DNA of 64,000 bases, from positions 3,286,001 through 3,350,000 of the forward strand of contig OZ247498.1 of NCBI GenBank assembly GCA_965233675.1, read 5' to 3'. Source of the stretch: SZUA-309 sp965233675. Its GTDB lineage: Bacteria; Pseudomonadota; Gammaproteobacteria; Pseudomonadales; Azotimanducaceae. Below the pieces are notes generated by a model. That model was given only the letters and a program-made list of their open reading frames with translations, had not been told where the DNA came from and searched no databases. Positions 34,794 to 42,882 of the stretch are shown one piece after another (the stretch's first letter is position 1; the number at the start of each line of letters is the position of its first letter). The translations under genes and the position numbers were made by a program.

Positions 34794-35609
34794 TCAGCCG
34801 TGCAGAACCTCGAGCGCACGCTCATGAAGCGCCCGGTTCCCTGACGCGAGCACGGTGCCCCCGAGGCTGGGATTACCGCCGCTATAGGTGGTGACGACCC
34901 CGCCCGCACCCTCGATGATGGGAATCAGGCCCTGTATGTCATAAGGATGCAATGTGGCATCCGTCGCCAGATCGACAAAACCCATCGCCAGCATCCCATA
35001 GATGTAGCAATCCCCACCGTATTTCGAGAGCTTCGCCTGGGACTCCAGACGACGGAAGGCGTCTCCTTCCTCACCACGGAAATAATTCGGCGATGTGGTG
35101 GTGAGCACCGCATCCGATACCTCACCGCAATCGCGGGTTCGCAACGGACGGCTGGTACCGGCATGACGAAATTCCGCTTTCTGCCCGTCTCCGCACCAGA
35201 GCTCTTCGGTATACGGCTGGAACATCACGCCAACGATGGGCCGCTCACCATCGAACAGCCCGAGCAGCAATCCCCAATGCAGCATGCCGCTCATAAACGC
35301 ACGAGTCCCATCGATGGGATCGATCACCCAGGTGAGGCCATTCCCCTCCTCGAGGCCGAATTCCTCGCCGCAGATGCCGTGTGACGGAAACTGTTCGCGG
35401 ATCCGTTCACGCAATACCAACTCCGCCGCCTTATCCGCCTCCGTTACCGGATCGAATCCAGCGCCTTCGATCTTGTTCTCGATCACTGTCTCCGATCGAA
35501 AGTATTGAAGGGTCTCGCCACCAGCAGCCATCGCCGCATCTACCGCGAAGTCCAGAAACGCGCTGCGCTGCGCGTCCGTGACCGAAACAGGGGATGAATA
35601 ATCAAGCAT
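34794..35609 (-). CDS. Inositol monophosphatase family protein (HisN-like)
   Basis: 271 aa Mg2+-dependent phosphatase. Metal ligands are in GEEFGLEEGNG, WVIDPIDGTRAFMSGM and the C-terminal DIQGLIPIIEGAGG. The first half also has DPVTEADKAAE. The spacing and wording (HWGLLLGLFDGERPIVGV, KYGGDCYIYGMLAMG) resemble histidinol-phosphatase HisN of the IMPase type, but fructose-1,6-bisphosphate or inositol phosphates cannot be excluded. It stands alone on the minus strand, with the small-RNA region downstream. Confidence 0.88.
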   Translation of the reverse strand: MLDYSSPVSVTDAQRSAFLDFAVDAAMAAGGETLQYFRSETVIENKIEGAGFDPVTEADKAAELVLRERIREQFPSHGICGEEFGLEEGNGLTWVIDPIDGTRAFMSGMLHWGLLLGLFDGERPIVGVMFQPYTEELWCGDGQKAEFRHAGTSRPLRTRDCGEVSDAVLTTTSPNYFRGEEGDAFRRLESQAKLSKYGGDCYIYGMLAMGFVDLATDATLHPYDIQGLIPIIEGAGGVVTTYSGGNPSLGGTVLASGNRALHERALEVLHG

Positions 35610-35686
35610 GCTTCATTATGGACCAGGCCTTAACCTGGCTGCATTCCTAATCTAAGATCGATCGACACACCATGAGGGATAAAGAG

Positions 35687-36067
35687 ATGCCTAGAGAAGT
35701 CGTAAACCCCGCCAGTCACAAGCCCATTTCCGATGGGTATCACTTCTCAGCCGCCGTAAAGGCGAACGGATTGCTGATTCTCTCCGGCCAGATTGGCGCA
35801 AACGTCGATGGGTCGCCAATCGAAGCCGTAGACGAGTTCCGCAACGCCTGGAAGGGGATCGGTGAAACGCTGGCTGAAGCGGGCAAGGGCTACGAGGACA
35901 TTCTCGAATACACCAGTTACCACGTGAACATGCACGATCACCTGCAGGCTTTCATGAAGGTGCGGGACGAGTTCGTATCTGAACCCTGGCCCGCCTGGAC
36001 GGCGATTGGATGTACGGAGCTGGCGGTGCCGGGTGCCAGGGTGGAGATAAAGGTTGTGGCTGGGTGA
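35687..36067 (+). CDS. RidA/YjgF-family protein
   Basis: About 126 aa from the ATG at 35687, which has GAGGGA eight bases upstream; an ATG at 35672 would add five residues. Family features: GLLILSGQIGANVDG, EAVDEFRNAWKGIGETLAEAG, and the anion-binding arginine context in PAWTAIGCTELAVPGARVEIKVVA. RidA proteins hydrolyse reactive enamine/imine intermediates. In this one the usual R of the PxR(S/T)xV motif is less clear (WTAIGCTEL), so it may be a divergent subgroup. It is the last gene before the A+T-richer block. Confidence 0.85.
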   Translation: MPREVVNPASHKPISDGYHFSAAVKANGLLILSGQIGANVDGSPIEAVDEFRNAWKGIGETLAEAGKGYEDILEYTSYHVNMHDHLQAFMKVRDEFVSEPWPAWTAIGCTELAVPGARVEIKVVAG

Positions 36068-36078
36068 TCGTCGGTTAG

Positions 36079-36780
36079 CTAGGGCCGTTGCGCGACAACC
36101 AAATCCGCATAATCTCGATAACAAAGTTGCGAGCGAACAATGTCGAATCCCGATTCCTCAAGAAGCTGCAACAGCTCTTGAGTGTTGTGTGTCCACAGCT
36201 CCCCAGCCTGTTGATCATTGTGCCCTTTACGATTAATCGAGATGGTCTTCGTTTGACGGCGTAGCACCCTAACCGCTTCAACAACCCCAACATTAGCGAC
36301 AAGATTCTTGAGCAAAAACCAAGTCCAGTCGACGACATCCATCTCGCGACCGAAGTCGATCAAGAAGAAGTGGCCACCAGGTTTCAACCAGGAGAACATC
36401 TTATCGACTATGGGACGTACTGGAGGGACATTGTTGAGCGCATTCACACATACAACCAGATCGGTTGATTTTTCTTTGATATCAACCGTTTGAATATACT
36501 CTTCAACCATTTCGACACAGAATCCTCGCGACCGGTATTTCTCCGCCGCGAATTTATTCATCTCATGACTGCAATCGACATGCATCGCGCGCGCTTTTGG
36601 CATCTGCTCTAGCAGTGCGCACACGAAATTACCCGTACCAGCTCCTACGTCGACCACCCTGGCTGTATCTGGCAGGGATAATACGTCCAACTCAGCCTTA
36701 AACAGGTTGAGCATCTCATCGTAGGCAGGATTTATCGCACAGAGTTCGTCGAAGCGCGGTGCGTAGGCTTCATAGTCCAC
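36079..36780 (-). CDS. Class I SAM-dependent methyltransferase
   Basis: 233 aa with a Rossmann-type methyltransferase fold. Motif I is VVDVGAGTGNFVCALLEQM (about 42-60), the acidic loop is AMHVDCSHEMN, motif post-II is DLVVCVNALNNVPP and the following strand is GGHFFLIDFGRE. It is the last gene of the minus-strand series 41900-36079, 37 bases after the MMPL gene. Substrate unknown; in this context it could modify the product of the acyltransferase at 39037. Base composition is clearly more A+T-rich than genes to the left. Confidence 0.85.
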   Translation of the reverse strand: MDYEAYAPRFDELCAINPAYDEMLNLFKAELDVLSLPDTARVVDVGAGTGNFVCALLEQMPKARAMHVDCSHEMNKFAAEKYRSRGFCVEMVEEYIQTVDIKEKSTDLVVCVNALNNVPPVRPIVDKMFSWLKPGGHFFLIDFGREMDVVDWTWFLLKNLVANVGVVEAVRVLRRQTKTISINRKGHNDQQAGELWTHNTQELLQLLEESGFDIVRSQLCYRDYADLVVAQRP

Positions 36781-36817
36781 AGATTGGACCCGACTTCAAA
36801 TGACTAGCGCTCATTTA

Positions 36818-39040
36818 TTACTTCTCTAGGGCAAACGGCAACGTATTTGGCAATACAAGTAAGTCGATTGCAAGTGCACCAACCAAAATTAGTGCGGTCA
36901 ACATCCCGAACGTGCTGTTGACTTCGAAAGGCGAGAATGCCAACACACCAAATCCCGAGGCAAGAATCAACGTCGTAGTGCAAATGGCATTGCCGACACG
37001 ATGCACCATATACGAGACTGCTTCTTGCACATCCAGCCCAAGTTTTTCACGCGCATGGTTAAATCGGTAGATCATGTGGATAGTGTCATCGACAACAACA
37101 CCGGTGCAGATACAAAGCACAATAGTAGCGGCGATTCCTATCGAATCTTGGAAGAACGCCCATATACCAAAACCACAAACTATCGGAATGACCGTTGTGA
37201 AGAAGAGAATCACACCAAGCCACATGTTTCTGAAAAACACTGCCAGTAAAACACTGGTACCGACTATGCTGAGCAGTAGGGAGATGGCTATGTTCGGGAT
37301 GTTCTTTTCAGAAAGGTAGGAAAGAGGAATTGCCTCTCCCGTTGTGAGAATTTTCAAGGAATGTACGTCGGCTAATTCCGCCAGCCTCTCAGACAAAAGG
37401 ACAATTTGTCTTGAGGACATATCGTGGGCGACCACCGATACCCTTATTGATGAGTTATCAATCGAAATCAAATCACTCTTCGACTGACCATCAGTCAAAG
37501 AAAGCTCATAAACGAGAAGCAACTGTGCAACACCATCCTCATCAAGCTGCCTCCAATTCTGGTCAACAAGATGCGGCCCAAAGAAGTCCAGAACGTCAAC
37601 AATTGAATAGACGTTGTCGACGTCAGGAAATTTTCTCAGATCTTCGACGAACGACGCCGCCCTCAATAGAAACCTGGGGTCATGGACAGAACCATCCGCA
37701 AAAACTTCGATCTCTATATTTGTCGGACCGATTAGATTCTCTGCCACGTATTCACTGTCCGCCCGAATCCGGGTATCGGCATCAAAGTAACGAACGAAAT
37801 CGTCATCGAGACTTAACTGCGAAATATTCGCCGCTGCAGCAAACGCAAGGAGACCAAACAGTATTGCAATTATCCCGGATCTGCCCGCACCTCTAGCATA
37901 GCGATTCAGCATAGGTTGCAATCCTATTTGCCAACGAGAAGGCGAGATTTTCGGCAGTCTTTGCACCACATTCGGAACAATCGAAAATAGATACAGGCAA
38001 CAAATCGGAATCGAAACGGCAGTCCAAAGCCCCAAGTCTCTAAAGGGTGGAGACTCCACCAGCAACATCGACAACATGGCAACAACAGTAGTTGCGCCGG
38101 TTAGCAAAATCGGTACAAGTTGTGCTTCAGCCGCACCGAACGCAACCTGCTGTTGGTCTCTTGTCTGGTCCTCCGACAACACACGCACAATGTGCATGAA
38201 GTAATGCATGGCCATTGCCGTAGATAGCGTCAAGATCACGGTTGCTAGAGCCGCGCTACCAGTACTCAGAATCAATCCAAGCCACCCCCCAATCCCAAGA
38301 GTCGTCAAAATGGTGGCTATGGAAAGACCCAAGGAGGTTGTTGCCATACGCCAGTCATCGAATGCAACAAAGAGCAGGGCGCCGATAAGAACGATTGCCA
38401 ACCCCATAAAGCCATAAATTTCATCTACAGTCGCTTCTACGAACGCGTACATCAGAGGCACACGGCCTACAAAGTGCAAAGAAGCACCTTCCGGCAGCTC
38501 AATCGAAGCCTCTATGTCTTCCAGCCTGCTGTAGATCTCCAATACAGCCGTAGTGTTCGATGTAGCAAACCGTAAAGTGCTAAAGACAGCCATGGTGTTT
38601 CCATCTGAACTCACCAGGCGATAGATTGAGGAAAGCTGGTTGCTTCGGAAGAGATCGTCCGGACACCCTCCCCGACAAAACTCTTCCAAAAAGTCATACC
38701 GGTCTATAGTGAACTCATCTGACCGGACAACAGGATGATTAACAAGCGATTCAACACGCGTCACATACGGAATCGTGTAAGAAAGATGATGTAGCACAGC
38801 TACTGTTTCCGGAAGCCTGGAGCGACATGCATCCGTTGGTTCATCGCAAGAAACTACGATGCCAACGTAGTTCTGAGCGCCAAAATTCTCTTCGAATTGA
38901 ACAAGATCTCGTACGCGCGGGTCATCCGGGTCCATAAGGACCCTGTTGTCCGGTGTAAAAGACAGAAACTGAAGACCAAATATTGACCACAAGAACAAGA
39001 GACTCGAGGCCCAAGACAGATGCCAAGAGACCCTCTTCAT
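36818..39040 (-). CDS. RND/MMPL superfamily exporter
   Basis: 740 aa. One N-terminal helix is followed by a large extracytoplasmic loop (about 30-200), five or six helices, a second extracytoplasmic loop and a final set of helices, i.e. two repeated halves as in MMPL, hopanoid (HpnN) and SSD-type RND permeases. Cytoplasmic motifs include GIAATIVLCICTGVVVDDTIHMIYRFNHAREK, where the paired Asp residues are the likely proton relay. It has no membrane-fusion partner nearby, as is usual for MMPL-type exporters of lipids or acylated molecules. Its start overlaps the acyltransferase gene stop by 4 bases. Confidence 0.88.
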   Translation of the reverse strand: MKRVSWHLSWASSLLFLWSIFGLQFLSFTPDNRVLMDPDDPRVRDLVQFEENFGAQNYVGIVVSCDEPTDACRSRLPETVAVLHHLSYTIPYVTRVESLVNHPVVRSDEFTIDRYDFLEEFCRGGCPDDLFRSNQLSSIYRLVSSDGNTMAVFSTLRFATSNTTAVLEIYSRLEDIEASIELPEGASLHFVGRVPLMYAFVEATVDEIYGFMGLAIVLIGALLFVAFDDWRMATTSLGLSIATILTTLGIGGWLGLILSTGSAALATVILTLSTAMAMHYFMHIVRVLSEDQTRDQQQVAFGAAEAQLVPILLTGATTVVAMLSMLLVESPPFRDLGLWTAVSIPICCLYLFSIVPNVVQRLPKISPSRWQIGLQPMLNRYARGAGRSGIIAILFGLLAFAAAANISQLSLDDDFVRYFDADTRIRADSEYVAENLIGPTNIEIEVFADGSVHDPRFLLRAASFVEDLRKFPDVDNVYSIVDVLDFFGPHLVDQNWRQLDEDGVAQLLLVYELSLTDGQSKSDLISIDNSSIRVSVVAHDMSSRQIVLLSERLAELADVHSLKILTTGEAIPLSYLSEKNIPNIAISLLLSIVGTSVLLAVFFRNMWLGVILFFTTVIPIVCGFGIWAFFQDSIGIAATIVLCICTGVVVDDTIHMIYRFNHAREKLGLDVQEAVSYMVHRVGNAICTTTLILASGFGVLAFSPFEVNSTFGMLTALILVGALAIDLLVLPNTLPFALEK

Positions 39041-40515
39041 GTACGACTTAGTCTACGCAACCTATAGTCGCGGTAACGAGCCATACCGCGCGCAAGTGGG
39101 CCAAACATCTTGTAAACCGCGATCCTCGCTCGGTCAATTCCCCGAATCTGAATTCGCGATGCGTCGATTAAATAGCCAGACACCCTCCTGTAAACCAAGT
39201 TCCAGAAGATCGGATTGACATTCCAGCCCAGGAGGATTTTGTGCATATCACCAAAAAGGATGTGCCCCTTCTCATTGAATAGCTTGCTACTGTAGCTAAT
39301 ATTCAGGGGCTCCAAACCGACTCGAGTAAAAAAGGGAAGCATCCGCTCGAGGCAGCTAATGATCACGTATCTGCGCTCGTGCAGACTGGTCGTCACGATA
39401 AACTCAAGCAAACTTGCCATCAGATCTCCGTGGCGATAGTCAGGACGAATCGCCAATCTTCCAACTTCGATCATCTCGGATTTACGCGGCAAGTCCGTTG
39501 GAAGTTCAGCAAGTTCCGCATGTTCAAACGGCTCATCTTCGCTGTTAAACAACACTCGAACAGTGGCAATCAACTCTCCATCATGACGAGTACCCAGAAT
39601 AATTCTTGCGTGACTATCAAATCTGTCACCCATGTCATCAATCGTCACGCTGCTTTGAAGATTGGAGTCTGCTTCATGCGCCTCCAGTCTCAACCGCTTC
39701 ACCTTCTCGTACTCTTCTTCAGTTGTCAGATACGTGAAGTTCACGGCAGCAGACACAGATGTTGGCCAAAGATCCTCTTCCTTCAGCCGCACCAACGACG
39801 CACCTTCAGCGAACTGAATGAGATACTGGCCGATAATGGACCTCATGCGAGGGGTAAATTTGTCGAAGTCCACACCAATGGCCAATCGATCCCTACCTCC
39901 TTCCGAGGCAAACCCCACCCTCTTAACTGTCACCGGAACGTGAAAGACTCCGTCAACGTCAAAATTGGCAGTGAGCTGAAGAGACATCCCTGGAATGAGC
40001 AGCTTGTTACGGAGAGAACACGTGAGCTGCATCCCGCGCCTGGAAATGTCACGAACCTTGAACCACATGTGGTCATTGATCCTTCCCGGAGTAGGGCAGG
40101 TCGCTGTGGGAGTGTAATCTGGCCAGCAGTTCCATCGAGTTTTATTTCGCCGTTCATGAGTGGCTGGGGGAGCACTCTCCGGCTGATGGAAGCGGACACC
40201 TGCAAGTGCAATGTGCTCATTTTCTTGAATGAGCTCAACCACACTAGCGTCGAAGCGTATTCTTTGCCCTGCAATTAGCAGCTCGAGGACTAACGTTTCA
40301 CCTTTCTTGAGCTGGGGTGACTCCGAATCAATTAATAGTTCAGCCCCGATTGGGCTGGTTCTCCAAACCCGCATAGGACGGAATGAGCCATCGCTAGAGG
40401 TTCTAACTCGAGCCTCCATACGGTCGTTCACCCGAATGTCGGCGGGTCGAATCAGCCCATGCAGTTTAGAAAAGTCGAGATTGTATCGATCTCTAACCTC
40501 TACCGGATCCGTCAA
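39037..40515 (-). CDS. Tandem PilZ domain - FeeM-like N-acyltransferase fusion
   Basis: 492 aa in three parts. Residues about 28-112 are a PilZ-like barrel without the binding motif. Residues 120-230 are a PilZ domain with the c-di-GMP signature intact (R123-x3-R127 and D156-x-S158-x2-G161, i.e. RRNKTR and DISRRG). Residues 255-440 are a GNAT-like fold of the N-acyl amino acid synthase (FeeM)/autoinducer-synthase group: EYEKVKRLRLEAHE, GELIATVRVLF, EVGRLAIRPDYRHGDLMASLLEFI. The layout suggests c-di-GMP gating of the synthesis of a fatty-acylated product. Overlaps the cyclase gene and the MMPL exporter gene by 4 bases each. Confidence 0.8.
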   Translation of the reverse strand: MTDPVEVRDRYNLDFSKLHGLIRPADIRVNDRMEARVRTSSDGSFRPMRVWRTSPIGAELLIDSESPQLKKGETLVLELLIAGQRIRFDASVVELIQENEHIALAGVRFHQPESAPPATHERRNKTRWNCWPDYTPTATCPTPGRINDHMWFKVRDISRRGMQLTCSLRNKLLIPGMSLQLTANFDVDGVFHVPVTVKRVGFASEGGRDRLAIGVDFDKFTPRMRSIIGQYLIQFAEGASLVRLKEEDLWPTSVSAAVNFTYLTTEEEYEKVKRLRLEAHEADSNLQSSVTIDDMGDRFDSHARIILGTRHDGELIATVRVLFNSEDEPFEHAELAELPTDLPRKSEMIEVGRLAIRPDYRHGDLMASLLEFIVTTSLHERRYVIISCLERMLPFFTRVGLEPLNISYSSKLFNEKGHILFGDMHKILLGWNVNPIFWNLVYRRVSGYLIDASRIQIRGIDRARIAVYKMFGPLARGMARYRDYRLRRLSRT

Positions 40516-41900
40516 TCTTTTACCCTCGAAAGAACTGTTGATAGCAGCGAATCAAGATCTTCCTGCGGTGTCAGCTTGTAGAGATTACGCACCTCCGGGA
40601 AGTCTCGAATGCGCAGTTCTAGTTCATCGAGATCTATATGGTCAAACGGTATCGCCAATTCCAGATCATCTACAGCGCGCTTTGCCCGCTCACTCAAAAT
40701 CAGGTCCCCTGATCTAAGCAACCGCGCAATACTAGGCTGTTTCGTAAGATCGTCCACCCTACTCAGAAAGTTTACCGGTGTACCAAGCGCGGTAATCTCA
40801 ACGGATGAGTCGAGTCCGCCGAAGTTTCCGACCATCGCCTCACCTGCAGAAATCAGTATGTAGCGATTTATGCGCTTTTTCGAAGCAGACAAATTCATCG
40901 TCTCATTCAGTTTTCCAACTTCTACGCCGGCAGCTATCGCCCTCAACACATTCAGATGCATAGAATCATCGTCGAAATAGGCAAAAATCAAATCGCCGAT
41001 CTTTCTCGGAATACCGCCTAAATCCTCAATCGCATTAGAGCAAGCTGTAACTTCTGGCATAACGCTTTCAATAATAAATTCGTCAAGCTCTTTAGACCCC
41101 TCGGTAAATCCCCTAATGTCGGTGAACAAGCAAGCAACATTCTTCTTGCGTGCTTTAAGAGCTTCAATTGAGGCCTCAACAACTGACATACCGCGCTGAA
41201 GCATCTCAGCCATTCGATCAGCAATTACCCTGGGGATGAACGATTGGATTCGATTGGAAAACTCGTTGCTGATTTCAGCAATGCGCGTCTGTTGAGCCAA
41301 GTTTTCTTCGCTCAAGATAAAGTTCCGAACCTCCGACAACGCTGACCGCCTGATGATCGCAGTCACCAAAAGACTAACCATCGTCGCGGATGTCGTATAT
41401 TCGAACCTAATTCCCGCTTCATGTATTACGGGAGCACCCACAACACAAAGTACTAGCGTATAAACCAACGACCAGATGACGTTTAGGGTCATGACCATCA
41501 TGGTCACCATCACGAAGATGTAGAAAAAGATCCATGCGTCTATCGAGTACCAGATACTTACATAGGCTTGTGTGTAGCACAGGATAAAGGACGCGACAAA
41601 AGCCGGAAGCTTGTAACCTTTGAACTTCGTAAGTGGGCTAACGTAGAAACCTGTGCACAGCGCGCACATGGCTGCCATGCTCAGTCGATACCTAAGCCAG
41701 AATTCTGATGGTTCGAGCCCCATCGGGACATCAAAGAAAAAGAAGTTAGCGATCTCCCCGATCGCCACAGCAAGAAAAAAGAAGCTGGCATACCTTAGAA
41801 AGTTCTCTTTCTGGCGTTTATTCCATTTCTCACGCCATACAGGATCGGTAATGAGAATCTCGGGTACCAAATACGACAATGTTCTATCGACTAATTGCAA
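40512..41900 (-). CDS. Six-TM class III adenylate/guanylate cyclase
   Basis: 462 aa. Six hydrophobic helices (about 36-185) and a coiled-coil linker are followed by a class III cyclase domain (about 250-440). Metal-binding aspartates are D261 in CLFTDIRGFTEGS and D303 in KIGDLIFAYF, and the ITALGTPVNFLSRVDDL segment has the transition-state Asn and Arg. The helical bundle is similar in layout to that of the CqsS-like kinase at 42883. First gene of the minus-strand operon; ATGA overlap with the acyltransferase gene. Whether it makes cAMP or cGMP cannot be decided here. Confidence 0.87.
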   Translation of the reverse strand: MQLVDRTLSYLVPEILITDPVWREKWNKRQKENFLRYASFFFLAVAIGEIANFFFFDVPMGLEPSEFWLRYRLSMAAMCALCTGFYVSPLTKFKGYKLPAFVASFILCYTQAYVSIWYSIDAWIFFYIFVMVTMMVMTLNVIWSLVYTLVLCVVGAPVIHEAGIRFEYTTSATMVSLLVTAIIRRSALSEVRNFILSEENLAQQTRIAEISNEFSNRIQSFIPRVIADRMAEMLQRGMSVVEASIEALKARKKNVACLFTDIRGFTEGSKELDEFIIESVMPEVTACSNAIEDLGGIPRKIGDLIFAYFDDDSMHLNVLRAIAAGVEVGKLNETMNLSASKKRINRYILISAGEAMVGNFGGLDSSVEITALGTPVNFLSRVDDLTKQPSIARLLRSGDLILSERAKRAVDDLELAIPFDHIDLDELELRIRDFPEVRNLYKLTPQEDLDSLLSTVLSRVKD

Positions 41901-41941
41901 TTCCCACGCCCTCCGATACTACCTTCATGAATAGCACCTAG

Positions 41942-41963
41942 AATGGGAGTACACCCTCCCATT
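41942..41963. promoter_or_regulatory. Inverted repeat upstream of the cyclase operon
   Basis: AATGGGAG-TACACC-CTCCCATT, a perfect 8+8 inverted repeat with 6-base spacer, ends 42 bases before the cyclase start codon. It is a plausible operator or 5'-UTR hairpin for the minus-strand signalling operon. In the rest of the 41,901-42,232 gap I see only a 5-bp hairpin (GGGCT-TGATG-AGCCC at 42,139-42,153) and no convincing gene. Confidence 0.45.
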
Positions 41964-42232
41964 GCATGAGCGTCACAGCTGGCGCGAAAATGAAGTTGCT
42001 GGCTGACCATTTCGTCCTTCTACGTGATGTTCTGGCTTCCAGTACCCTTAAACCATACTCGCATCTGGGCCGGGATTTCTTCTCAGCCAATCACGTTTCT
42101 CCCAAAGTCCTGAAAAAAGACACGAGACTACGTAATCAGGGCTTGATGAGCCCCAGATGTGACTAGTTTCTCATAATCTAACAAGTCAGGGAGATAGCCT
42201 AACTGTCAAGACATTCGTGTATTCGGCAAAAG

Positions 42233-42793
42233 ATGAACTGGCAGATATGGCCCGAAAAAGGATTTGGCACGTTGGGCTCCTCACTGAGCGTGTATATTGA
42301 CTTCCAGCCCAGTGCTGGAGGAGCAGTGCGATGTATCGGCCCATTCGGTCAACGGGCCCTATCACGACCGTACATCGAAGATGCAATGCGGGATCTGACA
42401 CTAGAACTCGAAGAAAGCTACCTCAGTACTGAACAGTTCGTACTGTGGGGGGCGTACTCAGACCGCCCTCAATTTGAAGAACACAAAATCACTGTCCTAG
42501 ACTCTATCTGTGGCCACATTCCTGCAACTTGGTTAAGGACTCAACTCTTGGGTGCAGGTGCGCAACACCTCCAGCGGGAGTGGGCTGTATCAGATGAAAG
42601 TGTGATACACATATCGGGGCTGTCTTTTCCCGACACCCCTTCCTCCGATATTGATGGCTCAATGTTTCATCCGGATACAGCGGATGTGGCCGTAATCAAG
42701 CTGCAAGAACTCTCCCATCAGTTGCTTGGTTCCTGCTATCAAGCGGCTGAACTCCCACTGTTCACCTGGACGCCGGTGTCTGCACGCAGATAA
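42233..42793 (+). CDS. Hypothetical protein of the signalling block
   Basis: 186 aa soluble protein with no signal peptide, no membrane helix and no motif I recognise. It has alternating strand/helix composition, an acidic helix (DAMRDLTLELEESYLSTEQF) and a short Arg-rich C-terminus. It begins the plus-strand side of the divergent block and precedes the CqsS-like kinase by 89 bases. Base composition matches the block. It could be a regulator or a partner of the kinase, but nothing in the sequence proves either. The ribosome site is weak, so the start is uncertain. Confidence 0.65.
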   Translation: MNWQIWPEKGFGTLGSSLSVYIDFQPSAGGAVRCIGPFGQRALSRPYIEDAMRDLTLELEESYLSTEQFVLWGAYSDRPQFEEHKITVLDSICGHIPATWLRTQLLGAGAQHLQREWAVSDESVIHISGLSFPDTPSSDIDGSMFHPDTADVAVIKLQELSHQLLGSCYQAAELPLFTWTPVSARR

Positions 42794-42882
42794 TTCTGGC
42801 CTGCCCCCTTCAGATCTCGGTCCCAAATGCACAGCGATAGGTGCAGACTATAGATCTCACCGGATTCAGTTAATCTGATTCA

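Noticed and set aside
34594..34827. Small plus-strand frame preceded by GGGGAGAGAG, resembling a strong ribosome site
   Set aside because: The GGGGAG is the complement of the CUCCCC loop of the minus-strand RNA, the protein has no recognisable pattern, and the frame runs into the IMPase gene.
34460..34909. Upstream extension of the hydrolase-OsmC frame
   Set aside because: It would cross the sigma-54 promoter, both stem-loops and the 3' end of the IMPase gene; the ATG at 34459 has a good ribosome site and domain start.
41966..42166. 66-codon plus-strand frame in the divergent gap
   Set aside because: No ribosome site, no conserved pattern and it ends before the next gene; probably chance in a lower-GC region.
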